Notes: a model not told the origin generated them from the sequence alone. Positions 1 through 7,710 are shown, counted from the stretch's first letter. The stretch: DNA of 64,000 bases from Ruminococcus sp. (GCA_017484095.1 JAFUTU010000032.1:62001-126000); one strand, 5' to 3'. Numbers and translations: made by a program.

Positions 1-226
1 GAATTTTCAGGGGTTTTTCAAAAATTTTTCTGAGAAATTTTTCGGACACCGCAAATTTGTAATTAAACCGAGAAAGCCGCGTAGATACGTTGTTTTCTCC
101 TCTTGACTGTATATATGATAACACACTTATTTGAACCGAATATGAATTTTCGGGCGAATTTTAAAATTAATTTTTGTCACAAAGGAAAGAAAAATGAACT
201 GCCGATACTCGGCGAAAGGAGAAAAA

Positions 227-904
227 ATGTTTCAGATACTTGTTGTCGAAGATGATGCCAGCCTGAGAAGACTCATGGCTGCGGCTCTAAAGCAGAACGG
301 ATATGAGCCTTTCACTGCAAATGACGGACTGGAAGCACTCGATGTGCTTGAAAAAACAAATATTGATCTTCTTATTTCAGACATAATGATGCCGAATATG
401 GACGGCTATGAGCTTACAAGACAGCTCAGAAGAGCGAATTATGATCTGCCTATCATTATGGTCACAGCTAAAGAGACCTTTGAAGATAAACAGAAAGGGT
501 TCGCTGTCGGTGTGGACGACTACATGGTAAAGCCCATAGATATCAATGAGATGATACTGCGTGTGGCTGCTGTGCTGAGAAGATCCAGAATGGCATCTGA
601 GCATTCGCTTACTGTGGGCAACTGTGAGCTTGATTATGATGCGATGAGTGTGAAGATAGGCTCATTGCCTGCGGAGACTATACCGAAGATGGAGTTTAAG
701 CTGCTGTTCAAGCTGCTGTCGTACCCGAATAAGATCTTTACGCGCCGTCAGCTGCTTGATGAGCTCTGGGGTATGGATAAGGAAGTTGATGAGCGAACAG
801 TTGACGTTCATGTAAAAAGATTGAGAGAGCGCTTTGGCGATGCGCCCGATTTTGATATCGTAACTGTCAGGGGACTTGGCTATAAGGCTGTGAAAAAGCA
901 GTGA
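227..904 (+). CDS. OmpR-family response regulator
   Basis: DNA-binding response regulator of 225 residues, presumably phosphorylated by the histidine kinase encoded next. The receiver domain (about residues 1-115) shows the acidic pair E8-D9-D10, phospho-acceptor D52 in LLISDIMMP, T80 and K102 in MVKPIDI. A winged-helix output domain follows, with the FTRRQLLDELW and VRGLGYK signatures of OmpR/PhoB. I chose the ATG at 227 because AAAGGAG lies 5 nt upstream; an in-frame ATG at 194 would add 11 non-conserved residues. It sits 22 nt ahead of the kinase start, so the two are probably co-transcribed. The signal sensed is unknown. Confidence 0.93.
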   Translation: MFQILVVEDDASLRRLMAAALKQNGYEPFTANDGLEALDVLEKTNIDLLISDIMMPNMDGYELTRQLRRANYDLPIIMVTAKETFEDKQKGFAVGVDDYMVKPIDINEMILRVAAVLRRSRMASEHSLTVGNCELDYDAMSVKIGSLPAETIPKMEFKLLFKLLSYPNKIFTRRQLLDELWGMDKEVDERTVDVHVKRLRERFGDAPDFDIVTVRGLGYKAVKKQ

Positions 905-926
905 TCTTAACGGGAGGGTGAGCTTT

Positions 927-2264
927 ATGACGATGAAAAAGCTCAAAAAAACTGAATATAGAGCCACGCTCCAGTTCAAGCTTTCGGCAATATTCTTTGT
1001 TGTAATGCTGATCTCGGCATCTGTCTCACTGACGATAGTGGGGCTGATATGCCTGCCTATAATGAGAGATAACTCAGAGCAGCAGCTTCTTGAAATGTCT
1101 ATTGCGATAGATACTCTCACCGAGCATACTGACTTTGACACGGAAGAGATCGTTCAGGTAATAGGTAACTCGTCATATGAGGTGAGTGTTTTAAAACATC
1201 GTGATCCTAATATTCTGGATAATCAGAAGAAGCTTAATAAAAAAGGGTATGTTATTAAGTCATTCGGTATCATACCGAGAGCTGAAATGGTAAAGGCAGT
1301 CGGAGATGATTATATATACATCTCGACGTTTTCAAGTGAAAGTGAATACTGGATAATTAATCTGGTAGTAATACTTACAATGGGCATTAGTGTTATCATC
1401 GGTACTGTAATTACTAATTTTGTCGGGCGAACTATATTCCAGCCGGTCAGAGAGATCAGCCGTGCAGCCTCCGAAGTGGCGAAGGGTAACTTCAAGGTGC
1501 GCGTCAGGGTGCCTGCCGATCCCGAATACGCGATGCTTGCGAAAAGCTTTAACCGAATGGCAGAGCAGCTTTCGGGAGTGGAGACGCTGAGAGGAGATTT
1601 TATATCAAACGTTTCGCATGAGTTCAAAACGCCTCTGGCGTCTATTCAGGGGTTTGCAAAGCTTTTGCAGTCTGATACGATATCTGATGAGGAGAGACGG
1701 GAATATATAAGCATAATAATCTCGGAGACATCAAGGCTTTCAAAGCTTTCATCCAATATACTTAACCTTACAAAGCTCGAAAACCAGAAGACTATAGGTG
1801 CCAAGAAAAGATTCTCACTCGATGAGCAGATAAGGAGTATCCTGCTGGTGCTGGAGCCCGAATGGTCAAAGAAGGATATTGACCTTGATATCGACCTTGA
1901 GGACGTTATGTATATAGGCAATGAAGAGCTTATGGCGCAGATATGGCAGAATGTTATAAACAATGCCATAAAGTTCACGCCTGTGGGCGGTAAGATCAGG
2001 GTGGCGCTGTTCAGGTCTGAAAAGAGCATAGAGGCCGAGATATGGGACAGTGGACCGCAAATTGATAAGGCTGCGATAGCTAAGATATTTGATAAGTTCT
2101 ATCAGGGTGATAAATCCAGAGCGACCGAGGGTAACGGCCTTGGGCTTGCACTGGTAAAGAGGATAATAGAGCTGGCACAGGGAAGCATCAGGGTAGAAAA
2201 TGCGCCCTCGGGAGGAGTCAGCTTTAAGATATCTCTGCCATATATAATTGAGGATATGATGTAG
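927..2264 (+). CDS. Membrane sensor histidine kinase
   Basis: Partner kinase of the upstream response regulator, about 445 residues. Order seen: first membrane helix (about 20-45), short extracellular sensor region, second helix (about 145-165), HAMP linker, HisKA box FISNVSHEFKTP with phospho-acceptor near H231, then a HATPase_c domain with N box NVINNAIKFTP, G1 box DSGPQI and G2 box GNGLGLAL. The G1 box departs from the usual DNGxGI by having Gln for the second Gly. ATG at 927 is preferred over the GTG at 918 because GGGAGG (912-917) abuts the GTG. The ~100-residue extracellular part matches no domain I recognise. Confidence 0.92.
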   Translation: MTMKKLKKTEYRATLQFKLSAIFFVVMLISASVSLTIVGLICLPIMRDNSEQQLLEMSIAIDTLTEHTDFDTEEIVQVIGNSSYEVSVLKHRDPNILDNQKKLNKKGYVIKSFGIIPRAEMVKAVGDDYIYISTFSSESEYWIINLVVILTMGISVIIGTVITNFVGRTIFQPVREISRAASEVAKGNFKVRVRVPADPEYAMLAKSFNRMAEQLSGVETLRGDFISNVSHEFKTPLASIQGFAKLLQSDTISDEERREYISIIISETSRLSKLSSNILNLTKLENQKTIGAKKRFSLDEQIRSILLVLEPEWSKKDIDLDIDLEDVMYIGNEELMAQIWQNVINNAIKFTPVGGKIRVALFRSEKSIEAEIWDSGPQIDKAAIAKIFDKFYQGDKSRATEGNGLGLALVKRIIELAQGSIRVENAPSGGVSFKISLPYIIEDMM

Positions 2265-2305
2265 CTGCGGAATCTTTAAATCAAATAAAAATAGGAGGAG
2301 ACAAT

Positions 2306-3508
2306 ATGTTTGAAGAAGGTAAATATTATAAGGAATCGGGTAAGTTCGATCCGCTGGGTGCGGTGCTGATAACGCTCAGCGTTACTGCACTGGGTATAGT
2401 GCTGTTTTTCCTGTATCTGCTGTTCAACAACTGGTGTACGCTCATATATCTAAATATGATAGCGGCTTTCGTTGCAGCTGCGGCAATGGGCTGGCTGGTA
2501 TCCAAAATAGCAGGCATTTTCAAGATAAGAAATAAAACTGTTGTTATAGTTTGTGCGGTGATAGGTTTTCTGATCGCTTCATATGTAAAGTGGGCAATGT
2601 ATGATTACTTAGACGTAAAGAAATACCGCTATAACAATATGAAAGAGGAATCTGCCGAGAGCTATTATGCGCTTGATGTATATTTTGGGTATGATGTTGA
2701 TACTCAGGCTATGATAGATACATATAAGGAGATAAAAGAGGACGACTTTTTAAACCTTTATACGGGCGGCACTATAAATTACAGTGAGCTTGGCTTCAGT
2801 GATGATGACATTGACAGAGCCCATACAGAGACTGTATGGAAGTATAATGATTTTGACAAGCTTCTGGGAACAAGTGCTTCTGAGGTCGAGAAGTCTCTTG
2901 AAAAGGCTAAGGATATGGACGCTTATGAGTTCACCTTTGATTACAGGAAGTCAGAGCCGAAAAAGACAGTAATGCACCTGCTGGTATCGCCTAAGGAGCT
3001 TTGGTCGGATATCGGAGAGATAAACCGTGTGGGACGCTGGTCGCTCAGGTCAAGCTCATATTCTGTTGACAAGGAGAAAAGCGACAACGTTACGGGCGTA
3101 TTTCTGTGGCTGACATGGCTCGGTGAGTTCATTGGAATGGGAGCAAGCTTTCTGGCACTTGTATGGAGGAGCTTTGAAGCACCGTTTATTGAGTCTGAGG
3201 ATAACTGGGCTTTGCGTAAGGGCTATTCACCGAAGAAGTTTTATGCACCGGATGACCTGAACGAATTCAAGAGAAGCCTCGAGATGTCAGAATTTAACCT
3301 GTTTGACCTAGAGGTACCTCAGGGACAGCAGCCTGCAAAATATCTCTCTGTAGAGATCTGGAACAGCCGGGCGCTGGACGAGAACTATATGAACGTATAT
3401 CAGATAACTATAACTCAGAAGGGGAAGAACACCAACACTGCCAAAAAGCAGATAATAAAGCTTTTAAGAGTGAGCAAGGAATTTGTTCTTTCGGATAAGC
3501 TGTTTTAA
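2306..3508 (+). CDS. Multi-pass membrane protein of unknown function
   Basis: I do not recognise this 400-residue protein. Two hydrophobic stretches occur in residues 18-70, another around 78-98 and a fourth near 255-275 (VFLWLTWLGEFIGMGASFLA). Between them is a charged, Tyr-rich domain of about 155 residues (YYALDVYFGYDVD and onward). The C-terminal ~125 residues look soluble. Its ATG has AGGAGG 7 nt upstream, and it lies 41 nt behind the histidine kinase in the same direction, so it is probably part of the two-component operon, as target or accessory sensor. That role is inference from position only. Confidence 0.7.
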   Translation: MFEEGKYYKESGKFDPLGAVLITLSVTALGIVLFFLYLLFNNWCTLIYLNMIAAFVAAAAMGWLVSKIAGIFKIRNKTVVIVCAVIGFLIASYVKWAMYDYLDVKKYRYNNMKEESAESYYALDVYFGYDVDTQAMIDTYKEIKEDDFLNLYTGGTINYSELGFSDDDIDRAHTETVWKYNDFDKLLGTSASEVEKSLEKAKDMDAYEFTFDYRKSEPKKTVMHLLVSPKELWSDIGEINRVGRWSLRSSSYSVDKEKSDNVTGVFLWLTWLGEFIGMGASFLALVWRSFEAPFIESEDNWALRKGYSPKKFYAPDDLNEFKRSLEMSEFNLFDLEVPQGQQPAKYLSVEIWNSRALDENYMNVYQITITQKGKNTNTAKKQIIKLLRVSKEFVLSDKLF

Positions 3509-3515
3509 TAGTTTA

Positions 3516-3550
3516 CCGCCGCAGACCGAAAAAGCCTGCGGCGGATATTT
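3516..3550 (+). terminator. Rho-independent terminator after two-component operon
   Basis: Perfect 9-bp stem CCGCCGCAG (3516-3524) / CTGCGGCGG (3536-3544), 11-nt loop, then a T-rich run on the plus strand. It separates convergent genes; the opposite strand lacks a good U-tract. Confidence 0.8.
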
Positions 3551-4741
3551 TTATTGTTTTTCTGTTCTGCTTATCCTCCATGTGTCGTCTGCGCCTTTGA
3601 TAGCGTACATTTTCAGGTAATATATCTCTGAGTTAGGATATGCCTGATAAGGCACTTTTGCGGTAAAGCTCGTATCTGTCATATCGCTGATAAGTGGTGT
3701 ATCGTTCGTCCAGATATATGATGTGCCGCCGATAGGAGCGATTCCGACATAAAGGCTTCCGTCAATGTCAGCATACAGGGGTTTTCCTCCGTTTCCTGCA
3801 CTGCTGCCCAAAAGTGTCTTTGTCCATTCCTGCTGACAGCTGCCTGTTGTGACCTTGCCGATAAGCTGCTTTATATCTTCCGTGCTTGTGTAATTTGTAT
3901 CGGTCACAAGGTAGTATCCGCAATCAAATGATGCAGGGTCGTCCTCGCTTGCTTCCATAGGAACTAGCTTTCCGCTGTCATCAAACCACATTCTGGTGTC
4001 ATCATGCGGGATATTTGCTTTTGCGAAATAGAGATCCAGAACATCATAGTAATATTTAAAGATAATTGTCCATCTTTCATATTCAACAAGCCGGTCATAA
4101 TCAGTGTTGTCTCCGTCTGCTCGGTGCTCAACCGTCTTTTGATCGTCCTGAGAGGGCTCGGTCACGTTCCCTGTGGGCTGTGGGTCATTATTATTGCCTT
4201 GTTGATCGCCGTCGCTTTGTATTATTTCTGCCTGACTGTCGGGCAGGTGTATTACTGTGGGCTCATCGGGCTGAGATATGCTGCTGTCAGCAGAGGAGTC
4301 GGTCTCCGAGGTGTTTGTATCGGCTTCACTGACAGATGCGGATGGCTTTTCTTTTCTCGGCGATGTATCGGAGATGTTTTCGGCTGTCGGTAAAGATACA
4401 ACGGCAGACGAGACAGGCTTATCTGCTTTGGGCTTATTATCTCTGTTGTTCAGAGAGATAAGCATTCCCGAAATGCCCATAACTGCTATCAGGCAAGCAG
4501 CCGCAGAAATGATAGGTATATATCTTGTGAGCCTGATATTTTCTCCGTTTTGTGAGAGTTTTTCTTTCTCAGGCGTGGTTTCGATGTCGCAGCTTTGTGC
4601 AGCCTTCATTTTTTCCAGCTTTTCCATGCTTGCTTCAAAGAGCCTGTCTTTTTCGCCTGCACTGAGCTTTGTTCTTTTTTCTATAGCTTCAAGCGCGTTG
4701 TCATCGGCGCTGTCAAATATATCAAATTGTGATGTTTTCAT
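3551..4741 (-). CDS. Putative membrane anti-sigma factor
   Basis: A 396-residue protein encoded 12 nt downstream of an ECF sigma factor, so most likely its anti-sigma partner. The N-terminal ~85 residues are cytoplasmic and charged and resemble the sequestering domain of such proteins in position and size, though I see no zinc HxxxCxxC motif. A single membrane helix follows (about 92-112, IPIISAAACLIAVMGISGML), then a Ser/Thr/Asp/Glu-rich extracellular linker of about 110 residues, then a compact C-terminal domain of about 170 residues with many aromatics. The outer domain may sense an envelope or substrate signal. Function is inferred from context; the outer domain is unrecognised. Confidence 0.65.
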   Translation of the reverse strand: MKTSQFDIFDSADDNALEAIEKRTKLSAGEKDRLFEASMEKLEKMKAAQSCDIETTPEKEKLSQNGENIRLTRYIPIISAAACLIAVMGISGMLISLNNRDNKPKADKPVSSAVVSLPTAENISDTSPRKEKPSASVSEADTNTSETDSSADSSISQPDEPTVIHLPDSQAEIIQSDGDQQGNNNDPQPTGNVTEPSQDDQKTVEHRADGDNTDYDRLVEYERWTIIFKYYYDVLDLYFAKANIPHDDTRMWFDDSGKLVPMEASEDDPASFDCGYYLVTDTNYTSTEDIKQLIGKVTTGSCQQEWTKTLLGSSAGNGGKPLYADIDGSLYVGIAPIGGTSYIWTNDTPLISDMTDTSFTAKVPYQAYPNSEIYYLKMYAIKGADDTWRISRTEKQ

Positions 4742-4753
4742 TGTGTTCCCTCC

Positions 4754-5317
4754 TTAAAGAGTGTAACCGTCTTTTTCGAGTGCTTTTTTCAGCTTTTTCA
4801 TTGCTCTGGCGCTTCTCATTCTGACAGCCGAGGGCTTCATGCCAAGCTCATTTGCTATATCAGCCGATGAACGCTCATAATAGAACCTTTGCACCACTAT
4901 GGCAGAATCAGGCTCTCCGAGCTCATCTATTTTTCTTGCTAGCTCAGCTGAGAGGTCACTCCTTTGGGCGGAATGCTCAGTGTCTGAATCTGAAATAAGG
5001 TCGGGTATATCACCGCTGTCAAGAGAAACTGTGTCGTCAGCCTTTGCATTAAGGCAGTGATATTTGTTGATAGCTCTTCTTTTTGCAATGGTTGCGATAA
5101 AGCCTTTAAGCTCGCCATTTGCTTTTTCACTGTCTAGTCTGAAAAACACCTCTGCGAAGATATCGCTCACACATTCTTCGGTATCCTCCGCAGTGCCGCA
5201 CGCTCTCAGCTTGCTGAATGCTATAGCATAGACATATTTGCAGTATTCATCAAAAAGAGCCTTATATGCCTCTTCAGGCGCGCGCTCATAAAGCTGAGAA
5301 TATTTTTCTCCCGTCAT
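4754..5317 (-). CDS. ECF-type RNA polymerase sigma factor
   Basis: Sigma-70 family, extracytoplasmic-function type, 187 residues. Region 2 spans about residues 18-85 (LFDEYCKYVYAIAFSKL through ECVSDIFAEVFFRL); region 4 is at the C terminus (SSADIANELGMKPSAVRMR, a helix-turn-helix, then a Lys-rich tail). A TAGGAG Shine-Dalgarno stands 7 nt before the ATG. It heads a two-gene unit with the membrane protein downstream, the normal sigma/anti-sigma arrangement. Such pairs often autoregulate, but I could not pick out a convincing ECF-type promoter in the gap upstream. Confidence 0.9.
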   Translation of the reverse strand: MTGEKYSQLYERAPEEAYKALFDEYCKYVYAIAFSKLRACGTAEDTEECVSDIFAEVFFRLDSEKANGELKGFIATIAKRRAINKYHCLNAKADDTVSLDSGDIPDLISDSDTEHSAQRSDLSAELARKIDELGEPDSAIVVQRFYYERSSADIANELGMKPSAVRMRSARAMKKLKKALEKDGYTL

Positions 5318-5422
5318 AACTATACTCCTATCCGAAGGCGTTCATGAACTTTTCCCTTCGTATAATACATTCAGCTAAAAGACAGCTTCTGTCACACAAT
5401 TTAAGATTTTTTACACAAAAAT

Positions 5423-5454
5423 ATGCCCGAACCACATTGCTGTGATCCGGGCAT
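5423..5454 (-). terminator. Terminator of the acidic small-protein gene
   Basis: Stem ATGCCCG (5423-5429) / CGGGCAT (5448-5454) with a smaller inner CACA/TGTG pairing. On the minus strand it is followed by a U-rich tract (complement of 5412-5422). Confidence 0.75.
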
Positions 5455-5465
5455 TGTTATCAAGA

Positions 5466-5756
5466 TTATTCGTCAACCTCTTCAACAGCCTCTTCGACCT
5501 TGTCAAGACCCTCTTCAACGCTCTCAGCTACGTCCTCAGCAGCATCAGCAACAGCCTCTGCAGCGTCCTCAGCAGCTTCAGCAACGTCTTCAGCAGCCCC
5601 GCTCTCTTCGTCGCAAGCTATGCACTCATCGAAATCGTCGTCGAGATCCTCATAATCGTAGTTATCAAGCTCCTTCTTCTTTTTAAGAGCATAAACAGCT
5701 GCAGCACCTGCGCCAACTGCGCCAAGAGCAGCAGCAACCTTTAAAGCCTTTCCCAT
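5466..5756 (-). CDS. Small Ala/Glu/Asp-rich helical protein, YtxH-like layout
   Basis: A 96-residue protein. The N terminus is hydrophobic (KVAAALGAVGAGAAAVYAL, about residues 5-23), followed by KKKK, an Asp/Tyr segment, a Cys pair (ECIAC) and then repeated Ala-Glu-Asp heptad-like units (AEDVAEAAEDAAEAVADAAE) predicting one long amphipathic acidic helix. The layout recalls YtxH-type stress proteins, but I would not assign it firmly. The start is fixed by AAAGGAG 9 nt upstream; the frame stays open further upstream but has no support. It has its own TTGATT-N17-TATACT promoter and terminator, so it is monocistronic. Confidence 0.75.
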   Translation of the reverse strand: MGKALKVAAALGAVGAGAAAVYALKKKKELDNYDYEDLDDDFDECIACDEESGAAEDVAEAAEDAAEAVADAAEDVAESVEEGLDKVEEAVEEVDE

Positions 5757-5814
5757 TTTAAAACACTCCTTTAAAAAATTTTTACACCCTGAATTTGTTT
5801 CAAGATCGTAATTA

Positions 5815-5843
5815 AGTATACCATATTTATTTAAAAAAATCAA
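5815..5843 (-). promoter_or_regulatory. Sigma-A type promoter for the acidic small protein
   Basis: Minus strand TTGATT (complement of 5838-5843), 17-nt spacer, TATACT (complement of 5815-5820). The leader to the ATG would be about 50 nt. Confidence 0.75.
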
Positions 5844-5912
5844 GAGCCAGCAGAAATTTCAAATAAATTTATACAATGTGCACAAATAAACTACATCTCT
5901 TTTGTGACTGAA

Positions 5913-5955
5913 AAAAATCACCGCAGTCGGAATTGACCTTACTGCGGCGATTTTT
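5913..5955 (-). terminator. Terminator after the flavodoxin gene
   Basis: Long stem AAAAATCACCGCAGT (5913-5927) / ACTGCGGCGATTTTT (5941-5955) with one mismatch and flanking A/T runs on both sides, 26 nt past the flavodoxin stop. It could work on both strands. Confidence 0.85.
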
Positions 5956-5981
5956 GTATAGGGAATAGTGGTAATGTGATA

Positions 5982-6383
5982 TTACTTTATCTTTTCACCA
6001 AGAGCCTTGCAAGCTGCAAGAGCATCATCATCGGGAGTGAGATTGCAGATAAGTCCCTCTGCTACAAGGTCAGCGCCTGCTGCCTTAACTCTCTCTGCCC
6101 AGAGTCTCATCCACTCTCCGTCGCCCCAGTCATATGAACCGAAGAGAACTACCTTTTTGCCCGAGAGCTTGCTCTCATTAGCTGCAAAGAAGGGCTCTAC
6201 TTCACTGTCCTCAAGCTCCTCAGCGCCCATTGCGGGGCATCCGAATGCGATAGCATCAAGCTCTGCGATATCGCCGCTGAACTCGCCGAAGGTAACGGCT
6301 GTTGTGCCTGCACCCTCTGCTACGGCCTGAGCCATAGCCTCAGTGTTGCCTGTTGCGCTCCAATAGATAACTGCGTTTGCCAT
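5982..6383 (-). CDS. Short-chain flavodoxin
   Basis: Small FMN electron-transfer protein, 133 residues, the usual size for short-chain flavodoxins. The FMN phosphate loop is visible at the N terminus (IYWSATGNTEAMA; consensus TGNTE), and later flavin-contacting loops (GCPAMGAEELED, GSYDWGDGEW) match the family. Shine-Dalgarno AGGAGGT lies 9 nt before the ATG. It follows the DUF3793 gene by 14 nt. The operon carries a GTTAG-N6-CTAAC operator, which fits replacement of ferredoxin by flavodoxin when iron is scarce; that role is inference. Confidence 0.93.
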   Translation of the reverse strand: MANAVIYWSATGNTEAMAQAVAEGAGTTAVTFGEFSGDIAELDAIAFGCPAMGAEELEDSEVEPFFAANESKLSGKKVVLFGSYDWGDGEWMRLWAERVKAAGADLVAEGLICNLTPDDDALAACKALGEKIK

Positions 6384-6397
6384 AGTATAAAAACCTC

Positions 6398-6970
6398 CTA
6401 AGATATTTTGAGCGCCTGATAAATGTCAAGGCCCTCATTTAATTTATTGCACAGATATTCTCTGCAACGTTCATAGTTCTGAAAGCTTTTCTTGGCGCCT
6501 TCAACGTCATTGTAGACCTTCCAGCAGCCGCACAGAAGAAAGTTTTCTCCTTTGTTTTTGATAAAGCCTTCTACGTCCTCGGTAGGGTAGCCTAAGAACA
6601 CGCCGATCTCGTGAGGGAAGTCTCCGTGAGCGCTTACCCTGTAGGAAAGCCTGTCAAGAGCTGCTTCAAGCGTCATATCCGCACTGTATCCAAATGCAGA
6701 AAGGACCGCTGCTGCCTTTTTGTCACGCAGCCTTTCTTTTAGCTGACGCTCGTTATATACAAGCACAAGGCTTCTTCCGCCGCACCTGCAAAGCACTCTT
6801 ATTTTAAGACCCTTCGCTGCGGCCTTACTGTTAAAATCGCTGATGTTTTCATCTACACCTGCTTTACTGTCAAAAACTGACATAAGACCTGCACATTTTA
6901 TGCCAAGCAGACACGGCGCCGTATGGAACGCCAGCTTTTTCTGGAAGCACAGGCACTCATTTTGTGACAT
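6398..6970 (-). CDS. DUF3793 family protein
   Basis: A 190-residue protein that I place in DUF3793 from its N-terminal pattern (FHTAPCLLGIKCAGL), its central Leu/Arg-rich helix (ERQLKERLRDKKAAAVLSAF) and the closing GDFPHEIGVFLGYPTEDVEGF segment. The biochemical function is unknown; the family frequently neighbours flavodoxin genes in clostridia, as here. Shine-Dalgarno GGAGGG lies 6 nt before the ATG. Several Cys residues (CLCF, CRCGG, CGCW) could bind metal. First gene of a two-gene operon with flavodoxin, transcribed from a promoter whose -35 lies inside the end of the DUF2325 gene. Confidence 0.85.
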   Translation of the reverse strand: MSQNECLCFQKKLAFHTAPCLLGIKCAGLMSVFDSKAGVDENISDFNSKAAAKGLKIRVLCRCGGRSLVLVYNERQLKERLRDKKAAAVLSAFGYSADMTLEAALDRLSYRVSAHGDFPHEIGVFLGYPTEDVEGFIKNKGENFLLCGCWKVYNDVEGAKKSFQNYERCREYLCNKLNEGLDIYQALKIS

Positions 6971-6992
6971 CTGTATCCCTCCAATTTTTTGA

Positions 6993-7008
6993 GTTAGTTT
7001 ATTCTAAC
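6993..7008. promoter_or_regulatory. Operator-like inverted repeat GTTAG-N6-CTAAC (site 1)
   Basis: GTTAG (6993-6997), TTTATT spacer, CTAAC (7004-7008), placed between the -10 and the Shine-Dalgarno of the DUF3793-flavodoxin operon. Read on the minus strand it begins TTAGGTTAG, like half of the DtxR/IdeR iron box as I recall it. The same 5-6-5 arrangement recurs at 7345-7362. Confidence 0.6.
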
Positions 7009-7019
7009 CTAAAATCAAA

Positions 7020-7049
7020 AAAATATTCGTCACGCACAGTATTTGTCAA
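7020..7049 (-). promoter_or_regulatory. Promoter for the DUF3793-flavodoxin operon
   Basis: Minus strand TTGACA (complement of 7044-7049, inside the 3' end of the DUF2325 gene), then TATTTT (complement of 7020-7025) after 18 nt. The -35 is perfect, the -10 weak, as is common for controlled promoters. Confidence 0.5.
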
Positions 7050-7311
7050 GAATTGTCTTCAATGCGCTCACACTTGCGGAATGTATCCTTGCTATCGGGA
7101 TATCGAGCTTTGAAGAGCGTGAGACCACTCCTGCAAGCATTTTGTGTGAACAGGTGTTTGTAAACACCACCATAAGATCGGGACTGCCCAGTTTTCTTTC
7201 AAAATCGGCAGGCATTTGTGTGAACACTTTAGCCTTACAGTTGTATGACTTGCAGATATCTTTGTATCTGGTAGCCATACGGTCATTTCCGCCGACAACG
7301 ACTATACTCAT
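7030..7311 (-). CDS. DUF2325 family small protein
   Basis: A 93-residue protein with the DUF2325 hallmark N terminus (SIVVVGGNDRM) and a Rossmann-like alternation: IVVVGG, later DLMVVFTNTCSH and DIPIARIHSASVS. Two Cys (CKSYNCKA) and a His/Cys loop (NTCSHKM) are typical. The function is not established to my knowledge. It is monocistronic with a strong promoter that carries the same inverted-repeat operator as the adjacent DUF3793-flavodoxin operon, so it is probably under the same repressor, perhaps for metal or redox status. Confidence 0.85.
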   Translation of the reverse strand: MSIVVVGGNDRMATRYKDICKSYNCKAKVFTQMPADFERKLGSPDLMVVFTNTCSHKMLAGVVSRSSKLDIPIARIHSASVSALKTILDKYCA

Positions 7312-7344
7312 AGTATCGCCTCTTTCATCAGATATTTTTGGTGC

Positions 7345-7362
7345 GGTTAGCTTTAACTAACC
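7345..7362. promoter_or_regulatory. Operator-like inverted repeat GGTTAG-N6-CTAACC (site 2)
   Basis: Perfect palindromic arms GGTTAG (7345-7350) and CTAACC (7357-7362) around CTTTAA, directly downstream of the -10 of the DUF2325 promoter, covering the likely transcription start. A bound repressor would block initiation. Confidence 0.7.
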
Positions 7363-7370
7363 ACGTATAT

Positions 7371-7399
7371 AATATAACACGTTTCTTTTATTTTGTCAA
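7371..7399 (-). promoter_or_regulatory. Promoter for the DUF2325 gene
   Basis: Minus strand TTGACA (complement of 7394-7399), 17-nt spacer, TATATT (complement of 7371-7376). Near-consensus sigma-A promoter with the operator at 7345-7362 just downstream. Confidence 0.85.
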
Positions 7400-7524
7400 G
7401 CGGATTTTTGCTGTTTGTTAAAATTTTTCCGGTTGGGCGTTATTATAGACAGATCACGATAAAAACGCTGCTTTTATGTGGTTTTGTCTGAATTTGGAAT
7501 ATATTTAAAAATTTTGTTTTTATA

Positions 7525-7553
7525 TTGATTTTTGCGTATTACTGTGGTATAAT
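7525..7553 (+). promoter_or_regulatory. Promoter for potABCD
   Basis: TTGATT (7525-7530), 17-nt spacer, TATAAT (7548-7553). The expected transcription start is near 7560, which leaves a leader of about 150 nt before potA. Confidence 0.8.
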
Positions 7554-7559
7554 GATATC

Positions 7560-7710
7560 ACTTTGTTCTGTTGGCGGAAAACGGAAAAATCGTGGTCAGC
7601 GTAAAACGGGACTGCTCCTAAAGGCAAGCCGGTCAGTTGAAGCCCTCCGGGACAAATCGTGTTCGGCACATAACGATAGCCGATATAAAATAAAGGGGAT
7701 GGTTTTGTAA
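7560..7710 (+). promoter_or_regulatory. 150-nt leader of potABCD, possibly structured
   Basis: Untranslated leader between the promoter and the potA ATG. It contains two copies of AAATCGTG (7587-7594 and 7654-7661), two GGTCAG copies, and a hairpin ATCGTGT...ACATAACGAT near 7656-7677. A start codon in this stretch opens a 61-codon frame with no homology I know. The leader matches none of the riboswitch consensus sequences I could recall (ykkC types, c-di-GMP, preQ1, THF, TPP). It may sense polyamines or be a simple leader. Confidence 0.35.

Noticed and set aside
5478..5620. CRISPR-like or tandem DNA repeats
   Set aside because: The repetition comes from Ala/Glu/Asp codons in one protein; units vary and there are no spacers.
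7560..7680. Guanidine (ykkC or mini-ykkC) or c-di-GMP riboswitch in the potA leader
   Set aside because: ACGR and GGCAA-like snippets occur, but the required paired hairpins and conserved cores are missing.
7525..7710. 61-codon frame ahead of potA
   Set aside because: Begins inside the promoter -35 and has no Shine-Dalgarno; treated as leader RNA.
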